A stretch of DNA of 8,267 bases from an uncultured Ruminococcus sp. (GCA_945835085.1 CAMAIG010000049.1:1-8267); one strand, 5' to 3'; shown: positions 1 through 7,441, counted from the stretch's first letter. Numbers and translations: made by a program. The notes: generated by a model not told the origin, from the letters alone.

Positions 1-354
1 TCAAAAAGCGAGAGGATAACCACTCTTATCATGTCTATCATAAATAACGGCGTTTCCGATATCCGCATGAGCGACGACGTTAAAAAGGCTCACGACGAGC
101 TAAGGCAGTTCATGTTTGAAAATGTCTACAACAACAGCATTGCCAAGGCGGAGGAGTCTAAGGCGAAGATGCTTGTTGAGAAGCTTTATATGTATTTCTA
201 CAAAAATCCCGACAAGCTGCCCGAGGAATTCAAGAATATCATGAACCGCTTTTCAAAGGAACGGGCTGTCTGCGACTATATTGCAGGCATGACCGACAGC
301 TATGCGGTAAATCTTTACACCGAGCTTTACATTCCCAAAAGCTGGCACACCTAA
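1..354 (+). CDS. dgt: dGTPase-like HD phosphohydrolase, C-terminal part (5' end outside window)
   Basis: The frame is open from base 1 to the TAA at 352-354, giving 117 codons of the C-terminal third of a protein that normally has about 330-340 residues. The stretch beginning SKSERITTLIMSIIN, then the helix FMFENVYNN, and the ending VCDYIAGMTDSYAVNLYTELYIPKSW are characteristic of the C-terminal domain of deoxyguanosinetriphosphate triphosphohydrolase-like proteins. Family members hydrolyse dNTPs to deoxynucleosides plus triphosphate and act in the cytoplasm on nucleotide pools. The HD metal-binding motif lies upstream of the window and cannot be checked. The stop codon overlaps the dnaG ribosome binding site, so the two genes are almost certainly co-transcribed, as in many Clostridia. 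An ATG at 31 would be an internal methionine, not the start. The family call is confident; substrate specificity is not shown by the fragment. Confidence 0.9.
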   Translation, partial: SKSERITTLIMSIINNGVSDIRMSDDVKKAHDELRQFMFENVYNNSIAKAEESKAKMLVEKLYMYFYKNPDKLPEEFKNIMNRFSKERAVCDYIAGMTDSYAVNLYTELYIPKSWHT

Positions 355-359
355 GGAGG
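353..359 (+). promoter_or_regulatory. Ribosome binding site of dnaG
   Basis: AAGGAGG lies 6 nt before the ATG at 366 and overlaps the TAA of the preceding dGTPase-like gene. This perfect Shine-Dalgarno sequence fixes the dnaG start and indicates linked translation of the two cistrons. Confidence 0.85.
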
Positions 360-365
360 CTGCGA

Positions 366-2120
366 ATGCCATTACCCGAGGATTTTATATTGCAGCTAAA
401 GCAGAATAATCCCGTGGAATCCGTTATGGCTTCATATGTGAAGCTGAATCGGAGCAGCAGGGATTATGTCTGCCTGTGCCCTTTTCATTCGGAAAAGACC
501 CCCTCCTGCCATGTGAACGTGGGCAAGCAGTTTTTTCACTGCTTCGGCTGCGGAGCGGGGGGAGATGTGATAACCTTCATTATGAAGGCGGAAAATCTTG
601 AATATATCGAAGCTGTCAAGCTACTTGCAGAGCGGGCAGGTATGAGTATGCCCGATGAGGCGAAAAACAACGACCTGTCACGGCTGAAGGCGAGAATTCT
701 TGAAATCAACCGCATGGCTGCTAAGTATTTCAACAATGTGCTGATGAAGGAGCCTGCGGGCGAAAAGGGTAGGCTTTATTTCAATTCAAGGCAGCTTTCG
801 GTGAAAACTATCACAAAATACGGGCTGGGATATGCTCCCGATTCATGGCATGGGCTTGCCGACCATCTCAAGGCTCAGGGCTGCACCGAAAGCGAGCTTA
901 TTGCGGCAAATCTTTGCAGACAGGGGCGAAACGGCGGTATTTTCGACAGCTTCCGTGACAGAGTGATGTTTCCCATAATCGACCTCAGGGGCAATGTTAT
1001 TGCCTTCGGGGGACGAGTTATCGACGGGGAGGGTCCTAAGTACCTTAACTCCTCCGATACTCCCGTATTCCACAAGAGCAGGAACCTTTTCTCTCTGAAT
1101 TTCGCAAAGCGCTCCGAGGAAAGGCGTCTTATCCTTGCGGAAGGGTATATGGACGTCATTGCCGTAAATCAAGCGGGCTTTGAAAATGTGGTGGCGACTC
1201 TGGGAACCGCTCTCACTCCCGAACAGGCACGGCTCATGTCCCAATACGCCGACGAGGTCATCATTGCCTACGATTCCGACGGTGCGGGGCAGAAGGCGAC
1301 CCACAAGGCTATTAATCTTCTCAGCGAGGCTGGGGTCAAGACCCGCATTATCAAGATGGAGGGCGCAAAGGACCCCGACGAGTTCATTAAAAAATTCGGC
1401 TCCCTAAGATTCAAGCAGCTCCTCGACAATTCCGACGGAGCGGTGAATTTTGAGCTTTCTAAGTGTAAAAATGACCTTGATCTTGACACCGACACGGGAC
1501 GGGTGGAATATCTGAAACGCTGCACGGAGGTGCTTGCTGCCATAAATTCCCCTGTGGAAAGAAGCGTTTATGTTTCCCGTATCGCAAAGGAACAGGGCAT
1601 TTCAAGGGACGCTCTTGACGCACAGGTGAATTCTGTGATAAAAAAGCGCATCAATGCGGAAAAAAAGCAGGAATGGACAAGTATCCGCACATTCTCCGAC
1701 AAGCGCAGAGCCGACCCCGACGCTGTTTTAAATCCAAGAGCCTACAAGGCTGAGCAGGGAATAATCGCTTATCTCTCCGTTCACCCCGACGGACTTTCCT
1801 ACATAGAGGAAAATCTGCCGCCCGAGCTTTTTGTCACCGATTTTCACAGGAAGGTCTACACAAAAATGCTGGAGGGCATCAAGGCTTCGGCAGATTTTAA
1901 CATTTTATCACTGCAAAGTGAATTTTCAGCTAATGAAATGGGCAAAATAACGGCGATATTGTCGGATACTCAGAGGATAGATATAAACAGGGCGGCTGCC
2001 GATGATTTTATCCGCACTCTAAAATCGGAAAACGAGGAGCGGAAGGATAAGCCTGCCGCATCTGCCCTTTCCGATGATGATTTCCGAAGCTTCGCCAAAA
2101 ATCTCAAGGGGAAAAAATAA
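366..2120 (+). CDS. dnaG: DNA primase DnaG
   Basis: This is the replicative primase, which synthesises RNA primers at the replication fork together with the DnaB/DnaC-type helicase. At 584 residues it has normal length (family about 580-605). The N-terminal CHC2 zinc-binding domain shows C38-x2-H41-x17-C59-x2-C62. The RNA polymerase core has the conserved stretches VMFPIIDLRGNVIAFGGR (200-217) and PKYLNS (225-230). The TOPRIM subdomain carries the catalytic glutamate in AEGYMDV (E259), the metal-binding DSDGAGQKA (D303 and D305) and KDPDEF (335-340). Residues from about 450 to the end form the less conserved helicase-binding domain. The start MPLPEDFI is typical of clostridial DnaG and is preceded by a perfect ribosome binding site. 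No key residue is missing. rpoD follows after a gap of 87 bases that holds a hairpin. Confidence 0.98.
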   Translation: MPLPEDFILQLKQNNPVESVMASYVKLNRSSRDYVCLCPFHSEKTPSCHVNVGKQFFHCFGCGAGGDVITFIMKAENLEYIEAVKLLAERAGMSMPDEAKNNDLSRLKARILEINRMAAKYFNNVLMKEPAGEKGRLYFNSRQLSVKTITKYGLGYAPDSWHGLADHLKAQGCTESELIAANLCRQGRNGGIFDSFRDRVMFPIIDLRGNVIAFGGRVIDGEGPKYLNSSDTPVFHKSRNLFSLNFAKRSEERRLILAEGYMDVIAVNQAGFENVVATLGTALTPEQARLMSQYADEVIIAYDSDGAGQKATHKAINLLSEAGVKTRIIKMEGAKDPDEFIKKFGSLRFKQLLDNSDGAVNFELSKCKNDLDLDTDTGRVEYLKRCTEVLAAINSPVERSVYVSRIAKEQGISRDALDAQVNSVIKKRINAEKKQEWTSIRTFSDKRRADPDAVLNPRAYKAEQGIIAYLSVHPDGLSYIEENLPPELFVTDFHRKVYTKMLEGIKASADFNILSLQSEFSANEMGKITAILSDTQRIDINRAAADDFIRTLKSENEERKDKPAASALSDDDFRSFAKNLKGKK

Positions 2121-2121
2121 A

Positions 2122-2165
2122 CGCCCCATGACCATTCCCTGTGAAACGGGCAATGGCATCGGGCG
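2122..2165 (+). promoter_or_regulatory. GC-rich imperfect hairpin between dnaG and rpoD
   Basis: The 5' arm (CGCCC, one mismatch, ATG, bulged A, CCATT, CCC; 2122-2139) pairs with the 3' arm (GGG, bulged C, AATGG, CAT, mismatch, GGGCG; 2148-2165) around an 8-nt loop, giving 16 base pairs. It is followed by GCATTCACC and not by a T-run, so it does not look like an intrinsic terminator. It starts one base after the dnaG stop codon and ends 42 bases before the rpoD ATG. An RNA processing or stability element that separates dnaG and rpoD expression is plausible, by analogy with processing of the E. coli rpsU-dnaG-rpoD transcript. The hairpin itself is seen in the sequence; its function is inference. 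Confidence 0.6.
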
Positions 2166-2207
2166 CATTCACCTACCGAAAAAATTCGTGAAAGGACGAT
2201 AAAATAT

Positions 2208-3287
2208 ATGAGTAACAACGAAAAAGCTATGGAAGCCCTTATGGAACACGGACGTGCTTCCGGAAGGCTCACCACCACCGAGATAAACGATGTTATGGAA
2301 AAGCTCGATCTTGATGTGGATCAGATCGACTCCTTCTATGACAATTGCCAGAATCTCAATATCGACATCGTGGAGGATTTTGACGTAGAAAGAGAGCTTG
2401 ACCTCAGCGATATTAATCTCCAGGACGATCTGGAAATGTCCCTTTCTACCGAGGGCATTGCTATCGACGACCCCGTTAAGATCTATCTCAAAGAGATAGG
2501 ACGTGTTCCCCTGCTCTCCGCCGAGGAGGAAATTGAGCTTGCCGAGCGCATGGCAAAGGGCGACGTTAAGGCTAAGCAGCGTCTTGCCGAGGCTAACCTC
2601 CGTCTTGTTGTATCTATTGCAAAGAGATATGTGGGCAGAGGAATGCAGTTTCTTGACCTTATCCAGGAGGGAAATCTCGGTCTGATAAAGGCTGTCGAGA
2701 AGTTTGACCACACCAAGGGCTTCAAGTTCTCCACATACGCTACCTGGTGGATTCGTCAGGCTATCACAAGAGCTATTGCCGATCAGGCGAGAACTATCCG
2801 TATCCCCGTTCATATGGTGGAAACCATCACTAAGGTAAAGAAGGCTTCAAGTATGCTTCTCCATAAAAACGGACGTGATCCCTCTCCCGAGGAGATCGCT
2901 GAGGAGCTTAATCTCCCCGCTGAGCGTGTGAGGGAGATAATGAGGATAGCTCAGGATCCCGTTTCTCTGGAAACACCTATTGGTGAGGAGGAGGACAGCC
3001 ATCTGGGTGATTTCCTTCCCGATGAGGACGCTCCCGCTCCCGCCGATGCCGCTTCACTTATCCTGCTCAAGGAAAAGCTCGGAGAGGTGCTTTCCACTCT
3101 CACAGAGCGTGAGGAAAAGGTACTGAGGCTCCGTTTCGGTCTTGAGGACGGTCGTTCAAGGACACTTGAAGAAGTGGGCAAGGAGTTTGAGGTAACAAGA
3201 GAGCGTATCAGACAGATCGAAGCAAAGGCTCTGAGAAAGCTCCGTCACCCCAGCAGAAGCAAGAAGGTCAAGGATTTCCTTGACTGA
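2208..3287 (+). CDS. rpoD: RNA polymerase primary sigma factor (SigA/RpoD)
   Basis: This is the housekeeping sigma-70 factor that directs RNA polymerase to TTGACA/TATAAT promoters. It has 359 residues, close to other Firmicutes SigA proteins and much shorter than E. coli RpoD because region 1.1 is reduced (acidic N-terminus, about 1-85) and the non-conserved insert is absent. Region 1.2 starts at [12 protein letters not shown] (87-98). Region 2 spans about 126-195, with the core-binding and -10-recognising stretch ending in [15 protein letters not shown] (176-190). The region 3.2 finger carries [10 protein letters not shown] (265-274). Region 4.2 contains the -35 recognition helix in [19 protein letters not shown] (329-347). 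AAAGGA lies 11 nt before the ATG. It lies downstream of dnaG in the conserved order. Both promoters found elsewhere in this window fit the consensus it would recognise. Confidence 0.98.
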   Translation: MSNNEKAMEALMEHGRASGRLTTTEINDVMEKLDLDVDQIDSFYDNCQNLNIDIVEDFDVERELDLSDINLQDDLEMSLSTEGIAIDDPVKIYLKEIGRVPLLSAEEEIELAERMAKGDVKAKQRLAEANLRLVVSIAKRYVGRGMQFLDLIQEGNLGLIKAVEKFDHTKGFKFSTYATWWIRQAITRAIADQARTIRIPVHMVETITKVKKASSMLLHKNGRDPSPEEIAEELNLPAERVREIMRIAQDPVSLETPIGEEEDSHLGDFLPDEDAPAPADAASLILLKEKLGEVLSTLTEREEKVLRLRFGLEDGRSRTLEEVGKEFEVTRERIRQIEAKALRKLRHPSRSKKVKDFLD

Positions 3288-3296
3288 CAATAACCC

Positions 3297-3303
3297 GAAA
3301 GGA
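3297..3303 (+). promoter_or_regulatory. Ribosome binding site for the GTG start of the Rrf2-family gene
   Basis: GAAAGGA is 9 nt before the GTG at 3313. It supports a start at 3313 over the in-frame TTG at 3280, which would overlap the end of rpoD and add residues not usual in Rrf2 proteins. Confidence 0.6.
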
Positions 3304-3312
3304 TGTTTTTTC

Positions 3313-3714
3313 GTGTGTCTGACTCTTGAATCGGACTATGCTGTGCGGATAATCGGCTGCCTTGCTGCCGAAAAGCGAAGGATAGACGCTAAGAATATTT
3401 CCGAAAAAACCGGTGTGAGCCTGAGATTTTCTCTGAAAATTCTCAGAAAGCTGGTATCGGCAGGTCTTGTGAAGTCCTTTAAGGGAATGCAGGGAGGATA
3501 TGAGCTTGCAAAGGCTCCCTCGGAGATTACCATGCTTGATGTTATCGAAACCGTTGAGGGCAGCTACCATCTGAGCAAATGCTGTGAGGACGAGGAATTT
3601 GTCTGCACCGGAGGCTCAAAGGGCTGCTGCAGCTACCGCAAGGTTTACAGCGAGATCTCTGAGCTTGTTTGCAGCAAGCTTTCAAGCTACACCTTCGATA
3701 TTTTCACAGAATGA
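3313..3714 (+). CDS. Rrf2-family transcriptional regulator, putative Fe-S or redox sensor
   Basis: This is a 133-residue protein if started at the GTG at 3313. The N-terminus MCLTLESDYAVRIIGCLA matches the opening helix of Rrf2/IscR-like winged-helix regulators. The helix-turn-helix follows (ISEKTGVSLRFSLKILRKLVSAGLV, about 29-53), then the wing KGMQGGYELAKAP (57-69) and the helix ITMLDVIETVEG (72-83). A cysteine cluster in the loop after it (C90/C91, C98, C105/C106) sits where IscR and other Rrf2 proteins hold their [2Fe-2S] ligands. The spacing is slightly wider than IscR's C-x5-C-x5-C. Rrf2 proteins act as dimers controlling Fe-S, cysteine, nitric oxide or redox genes; the target here is unknown. 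The gene begins 25 bases after the rpoD stop with no terminator between, so it is probably read from the same transcript. The family is well supported; Fe-S binding is inferred. Confidence 0.9.
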   Translation: MCLTLESDYAVRIIGCLAAEKRRIDAKNISEKTGVSLRFSLKILRKLVSAGLVKSFKGMQGGYELAKAPSEITMLDVIETVEGSYHLSKCCEDEEFVCTGGSKGCCSYRKVYSEISELVCSKLSSYTFDIFTE

Positions 3715-3728
3715 TTACATATCGACGC

Positions 3729-3768
3729 AAAAAAAGCTGATGCAGCCTATACCGCATCAGCTTTTTAT
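3729..3768. terminator. Bidirectional intrinsic terminator between convergent genes
   Basis: A perfect 13-bp inverted repeat, AAAAAGCTGATGC (3731-3743) and GCATCAGCTTTTT (3754-3766), surrounds a 10-nt loop. It has a T-run on the 3' side of each strand. It lies 14 bases after the stop of the Rrf2 gene on + and 18 bases beyond the stop of the - strand gene at 3787, so it can end both convergent transcripts. Confidence 0.9.
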
Positions 3769-3786
3769 ATTTGGAGCAAACGCCGA

Positions 3787-4500
3787 TCATTCAACAATTA
3801 TCATGTCCTCAGGCTCGGGCTCTTCTTCCTTTTCCTCTCTCAGCCCGCTGAGGTCTATCCTGCTCAGATCAACCACATTGATATCGGCATAGCCCTCGAT
3901 CCTCGGGTCGGCGCTCTTATCCCTCAGCCTGTCTGTGCTGAGAAGCTCCGTGTCAAGGTTATTGATATTGCTCACAGGCGCTTCCTCGGGTCTTTCCCTA
4001 AGCCCCGTTACCTCGGGAAGGTCAATGCTGATATCCACCTTTCTGTTTTTCCTTCGCCTGTCGATATCTCTGAAGAAATCGTCGGCACTTACGGGATTTG
4101 AAGGCATGGCGTCCTTCGCCCTTTCATATGCCGCAACTGCTTCGGGGTCTGTCCTGTCGATAAGCATGGTTTCGGTGTCCACATTGCTGAGGTCTGCCGT
4201 TCTGATATCTCCCCTTTTGAAAACATCGGGCATGAGATTTTTATCCCTGAGCCGCTGTGCTTCCTCCTCCGGAGTGTCAATGTTATTTATCCTGCTTCCC
4301 GGAGGGGGCAAAGGCTCATCTCTAAGCCCTGTTATCTCGGGAACGGCAATGCTCATATCAAACTTCTTCGGCTTTGGCTTCCTGCCCATGTCCTTGAAAA
4401 AGTCATCGGGGTCTATGGGCTTTGATATGGGAGAAGAAGCAGGTGCCGGCGGCTTGCTGACGGGTATTTCATTATCCTTGTTTTTGTTAAAGAAAAACAT
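3787..4500 (-). CDS. Uncharacterised acidic, probably disordered protein with two tandem ~108-residue modules
   Basis: I do not recognise this 237-residue protein. After a short Phe/Lys N-terminus (MFFFNKNKDN) and a Pro/Ser-rich linker (13-28), residues 32-108 and 140-216 align without a gap at an offset of exactly 108 residues, with 37 of 77 positions identical. Shared motifs in order are DDFF(K/R)D, D(M/I)SI, PE(I/V)TGLR, INN(I/L)DT, RLRDK, DI and DLSxxD. The C-terminus is strongly acidic (EEKEEEPEPED, 222-232). There is no signal peptide, transmembrane helix or cysteine, and the composition (Asp, Glu, Arg, Lys, Pro) suggests a soluble, largely disordered protein, perhaps a scaffold or binding partner. 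AAAGGGTG lies 7 nt before the ATG and a good promoter lies upstream, so it is a single-gene transcript ending at the shared terminator. Its reality as a gene is well supported by the repeat structure; its function is unknown. Confidence 0.85.
   Translation of the reverse strand: MFFFNKNKDNEIPVSKPPAPASSPISKPIDPDDFFKDMGRKPKPKKFDMSIAVPEITGLRDEPLPPPGSRINNIDTPEEEAQRLRDKNLMPDVFKRGDIRTADLSNVDTETMLIDRTDPEAVAAYERAKDAMPSNPVSADDFFRDIDRRRKNRKVDISIDLPEVTGLRERPEEAPVSNINNLDTELLSTDRLRDKSADPRIEGYADINVVDLSRIDLSGLREEKEEEPEPEDMIIVE
3853..4083 (-). repeat. Module copy 2 in the tandem-module protein (residues 140-216)
   Basis: This encodes the second copy, from DDFFRD to DLSRID. It keeps PEVTGLR, INNLDT and RLRDK at the same relative positions as copy 1, while the segments between these motifs have diverged. 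Confidence 0.85.
4177..4407 (-). repeat. Module copy 1 in the tandem-module protein (residues 32-108)
   Basis: This encodes the first copy of the module, from DDFFKD to DLSNVD. It is 324 bases (108 codons) away from copy 2 with no insertion or deletion in the aligned 77 codons, which points to an in-frame duplication followed by divergence under selection. Confidence 0.85.
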
Positions 4501-4542
4501 ATTTTTTCACCCTTTCGGATAAATTTTGTATCTATTTACAAC

Positions 4543-4571
4543 ATTATAACATATCCTTGCAAATTTGTCTA
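4543..4571 (-). promoter_or_regulatory. Sigma-A promoter of the tandem-module gene
   Basis: On the minus strand, TAGACA (4571-4566, 5 of 6 matches to the -35 consensus) is separated by 17 nt from a perfect TATAAT (4548-4543). Transcription would start near 4536, giving a leader of about 36 nt before the ATG at 4500. The gene is therefore expressed separately from the operon that ends at 4675. Confidence 0.75.
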
Positions 4572-4674
4572 TGATTTTTTTATCTGCCGCAAAATTTAAT
4601 AATTTATTATTATTTCCCTATGCTCGGGTATGGAAAATCAAAGTTATCCCAACAAAACGGCTTCATCGGCTCTC
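4572..4674. other. AT-rich intergenic stretch downstream of the nucleotidyltransferase gene
   Basis: With the promoter and leader at 4501-4571, this makes the 174-base gap between two minus-strand genes. It holds an AT-only palindrome (4597-4612, TAATAAT/ATTATTA) and an 18-codon minus-strand ORF (4610-4666). I see no clear GC-stem terminator for the upstream operon, so some read-through into the tandem-module gene is possible. Confidence 0.5.
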
Positions 4675-5781
4675 TCAGCTTCTGTTCCTGCCCATAATGC
4701 CTTTGAGCTTTTCCAGATTTTCCCTTCCGTTTATGAATGGCTTTGTAACAAGCCTTACCAGCCAGAAAACGGGATAAAGAAAGGGTGCTTTTTTAACTGC
4801 GGGATACATTAGCTTCATGTATGACATTGACGGGAACAGAAGATGAAAAAGATAGCCCCATCTTCCGTATTCAGATATCTTGTTATCCACAAGATTTTCC
4901 ATAGTACCGTAGGTGCCGCCCGAGAGAATGTATCGGGTCATTTCGTCATATTTCTCCGAGCCTTCCTCGCCCCCGAACCATATGCGGGAGAGCCTTATAA
5001 GATCCTCCGCAAGCTCCGCCTGCCCTGCAGGTCTTAGCATATCGAGCATTCTGCCCATATCAAGCCCGGGGGTCTTGTCCAGATATACCCAGATGTCAAG
5101 AAATGATCGTATTCCCGTGCCTCCACGGTTATAGTGCTTTATAGCATGAGCGATAACATAGGCGAGAAACTCCTCCGGGGGAAGCTCCTTTACATAGTCC
5201 TCCGACCAAACGCACAGTTTCCACGGGTCAGCGAAGCTTTCCCTGAATTCCTTTCCTATCTCCCCGAAAAGCTCCCTGTGTATTTCAACGTTCATCACAG
5301 GAGGCTTTACATAAAGATCGTCCACATCAATGCCGAAATGCTCGTTCTCATATCCCAGTGAGAGCATTATCTCTCTTGCTTCGGGAGCATTTTCCTCGTC
5401 GATGAGAATATCTATATCCGACATTGTACGCATATCCGACTGGGGATACATGGATTTTAATACACTTCCCTTTAAGGGCAGAGTTCTTATCTTCCTCTCC
5501 GAAAATGCGCTTTTGATAAGCTCCAGCTCCGAAAGCTGCGTCATATCAGTTACTATCCCACGGTCACGGACTGTTTCCCACCTTCGCAAAAGCTCGGGGT
5601 CAGGCTTATTTTCAAGCCTTTCCACTGCATAGAATGCCATGTTTGCAAGGCTGTGCTCATCGGCAAGGGCAAAAAGCCTTTCAAAGCTCACCTCTTTGGG
5701 CAGCTCCCGGGGCTTTTCGTCTTTGAGAACGCTTCCGAGAAGATGAAGGAGATATTCAAATTCGTTATTTATCTTATTCAT
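4675..5781 (-). CDS. NTP_transf_5-type nucleotidyltransferase family protein
   Basis: A 368-residue protein of the uncharacterised nucleotidyltransferase family (Pfam NTP_transf_5 type, Pol-beta-like fold). The signature is visible: LPLKGSVLKSMYP (101-113, with the G-S pair 105-106), RTMSDIDILID (118-128, metal-binding D122 and D124), then NVEIHREL (164-171, probable third acidic residue E166). The helical stretch AHAIKHYNRGGTGIRSFLD (211-229) is also typical. All three catalytic acidic positions are present, so the enzyme is probably active, transferring a nucleotidyl group to an unknown acceptor. The C-terminal 60 residues are rich in aromatic and hydrophobic residues (for example FLYPVFWLVRLV, 334-345) and may touch the membrane. 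The ATG overlaps the ABC gene stop by 8 nt (ATGAATAA). Homologues recur beside PqqD-like proteins, ABC exporters and RiPP genes, including some lasso peptide clusters, so a role in peptide modification or tolerance is plausible but unproven. Confidence 0.87.
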   Translation of the reverse strand: MNKINNEFEYLLHLLGSVLKDEKPRELPKEVSFERLFALADEHSLANMAFYAVERLENKPDPELLRRWETVRDRGIVTDMTQLSELELIKSAFSERKIRTLPLKGSVLKSMYPQSDMRTMSDIDILIDEENAPEAREIMLSLGYENEHFGIDVDDLYVKPPVMNVEIHRELFGEIGKEFRESFADPWKLCVWSEDYVKELPPEEFLAYVIAHAIKHYNRGGTGIRSFLDIWVYLDKTPGLDMGRMLDMLRPAGQAELAEDLIRLSRIWFGGEEGSEKYDEMTRYILSGGTYGTMENLVDNKISEYGRWGYLFHLLFPSMSYMKLMYPAVKKAPFLYPVFWLVRLVTKPFINGRENLEKLKGIMGRNRS

Positions 5782-7441
5782 AATCTATCTTCCCGTCCTT
5801 CAGAATAAGATGCCTGCTGCATATTTTCAGTGCAGCCGAGCGGTGAGTTACTATTATCACAGTCTTGCCCCGAAGCCCCGATATGTTTTCAAGGAGCCTT
5901 GCTTCGGTGGCTTCATCAAGGGCTGCCGTGGCTTCATCAAGCAGAAGGATTGGCGCATTTCCGAGTATCGCTCTTGCAACTGCTATTCTCTGCGCCTGCC
6001 CCTCGGACAGACCAAATCCGTTTTCGCCCACTTTTGTGTCAAGCCCGTCGGGCAGGCTGCTTATAAATTCCGACGCACAGGCTATCTCTGCCGCATTCAT
6101 GATCTCGCTTCTGTCTGCACCGTCTTTCAGAAAGGCGATGTTTTCTGCGATAGTACCCGAAAAAAGCTGATTTCCCTGTGGAACATAGGCAAAAAGTCCT
6201 CTTGTTTCCCTGCCGGGAGCAAGCTCTCCCTTATCTGAAACAAATGCTATCCTGCCGCTGTTTGGCTGATATGCTCCGAGCAGCAGGAGAAAAAGTGTTG
6301 ATTTTCCGCCTCCCGATATGCCCGTCAGGGAGGTCACACTGCCCTTTTCGATATCTATGCTCACATTTCTCAGCACTTCATTTTCACCGTAGGAGAAGCT
6401 GACATTTTCAAGACGTATCTTATCAAGCTCCTCATAGTCCAAGGGGGCTTCTCCGGGGGCTTCCTCGGGAAGCTCATACATTTCCCTGATGCGTTCACCG
6501 CTGGCAAGCATACCGTAATATCTTTGCAGCACGGAGGAAAGCCCCGCAAAGGGTGACTGGAGCTGATTTACAAGCTGCAGCACTGCCGTGAGAGTACCGT
6601 AGGTCATGGTTCCGCCGAATATCCACACAGCGCCCATTATCAGAGCAAGGATATATCCCAGCCTGAACGCAAGATCAAGCCCCGAACCCGCCGCAACGCT
6701 TACGGCACGCCTTTTAAGCCTTGATCTGTAATGAGCAGTCTGCTTTTCATTCACACGGGAAAGCATTTTCTCCTCTGCTCCGAAAACCTTGACTGTAAGG
6801 AGATTTTCCACGGTTTCCTGCATAATGGAGCGCATTGCGTCCTCTTTTTCCTGAACATCGGTATGGAGCCGCTTCATTTTTCCTCTGAAAGCCGCTGTGA
6901 TACCGAATACCGCCGCTCCTCCCGCAATGTACACTGCCGCAAATCTGCTGTCGAGCATGATAAGCAGCACTGCCGCACAGATTATCCTTGCAGCGCTGTT
7001 GAGTATCAGCGGCAGGATCGCTGTAAGCCCGTCTGCAGACACGGATATATCGGAACAAAGCTTATTGAGAAGCTCGCCGCTGTGAAACCCGCTCACTGCG
7101 GAAAACTCCTTGTTCATAAGTGCTCTCAGCAGCTCCCCACGCATATTCATCTCAAGCCGTGACCGAAGCCGTTCCTCCGTAAAGCCCACGGCTATCCTCA
7201 GGGCAAACTGCAAAAGCACAGCCCCAAAAAGCAGCAGTGCATATTTTTTTATACCCTCCGGGTCACGGGCAGTGGCAGAATCCACTATCCCCCTGCAGAT
7301 AAGCGCAAATGATACACCTATGACTGCATAGAGCAGACTCCATATACACAGCAGGAGCATTCCTGTTCTCATGCCTGCGGTCCGTTCAAAAAGCCATTTC
7401 ATCACAGGGCTTTTGTGACCTGTCAATTTTTTCTCAGTCAT
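5774..7441 (-). CDS. ABC exporter with fused transmembrane and ATPase domains
   Basis: A half-transporter of 555 residues from the ATG at 7441, working as a homodimer in the membrane. About six hydrophobic segments lie near 28-48, 66-87, 140-163, 167-185, 256-276 and 281-302. The C-terminal ATPase shows Walker A GISGGGKST (374-382), Q-loop glutamine 422 in YVPQGNQLF, signature LSEGQ (478-482, instead of LSGGQ), Walker B ILLLDEATAALDE with D502 and E503, and the switch histidine H533. All catalytic residues are present. There is no N-terminal C39 peptidase domain, so it would not itself cleave a leader. Substrate is unknown; the context suggests a peptide. An upstream in-frame TTG (7462) would overlap the peptidase gene by 29 nt. 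I prefer the ATG because it gives an 8-nt overlap (ATGACTGA) like the neighbouring junctions, although no strong ribosome site precedes it. Confidence 0.9.
   Translation of the reverse strand: MTEKKLTGHKSPVMKWLFERTAGMRTGMLLLCIWSLLYAVIGVSFALICRGIVDSATARDPEGIKKYALLLFGAVLLQFALRIAVGFTEERLRSRLEMNMRGELLRALMNKEFSAVSGFHSGELLNKLCSDISVSADGLTAILPLILNSAARIICAAVLLIMLDSRFAAVYIAGGAAVFGITAAFRGKMKRLHTDVQEKEDAMRSIMQETVENLLTVKVFGAEEKMLSRVNEKQTAHYRSRLKRRAVSVAAGSGLDLAFRLGYILALIMGAVWIFGGTMTYGTLTAVLQLVNQLQSPFAGLSSVLQRYYGMLASGERIREMYELPEEAPGEAPLDYEELDKIRLENVSFSYGENEVLRNVSIDIEKGSVTSLTGISGGGKSTLFLLLLGAYQPNSGRIAFVSDKGELAPGRETRGLFAYVPQGNQLFSGTIAENIAFLKDGADRSEIMNAAEIACASEFISSLPDGLDTKVGENGFGLSEGQAQRIAVARAILGNAPILLLDEATAALDEATEARLLENISGLRGKTVIIVTHRSAALKICSRHLILKDGKIDYE

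Noticed and set aside
843..1304. 153-codon open frame on the minus strand inside dnaG
   Set aside because: Antisense shadow of the conserved primase core; no family resemblance or ribosome site.
2169..2813. Long open frame of 214 codons on the minus strand opposite rpoD
   Set aside because: It lies fully antisense to the strongly supported rpoD gene and its upstream gap, shows no recognisable domain, and mirrors rpoD codon structure.
3935..4522. 195-codon hydrophobic open frame on the plus strand opposite the tandem-module gene
   Set aside because: It shows Ser/Leu-rich repeats only because it is antisense to the charged repeat protein. The minus-strand gene has a promoter, a ribosome site and a clear modular protein sequence.
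4597..4612. TAATAAT/ATTATTA palindrome as a terminator for the four-gene operon
   Set aside because: The stem is A/T only with a 2-base centre, too weak for an intrinsic terminator.
6731..7162. 143-codon open frame on the plus strand opposite the ABC transporter
   Set aside because: Cys- and His-rich low-plausibility composition, antisense to a fully conserved exporter.
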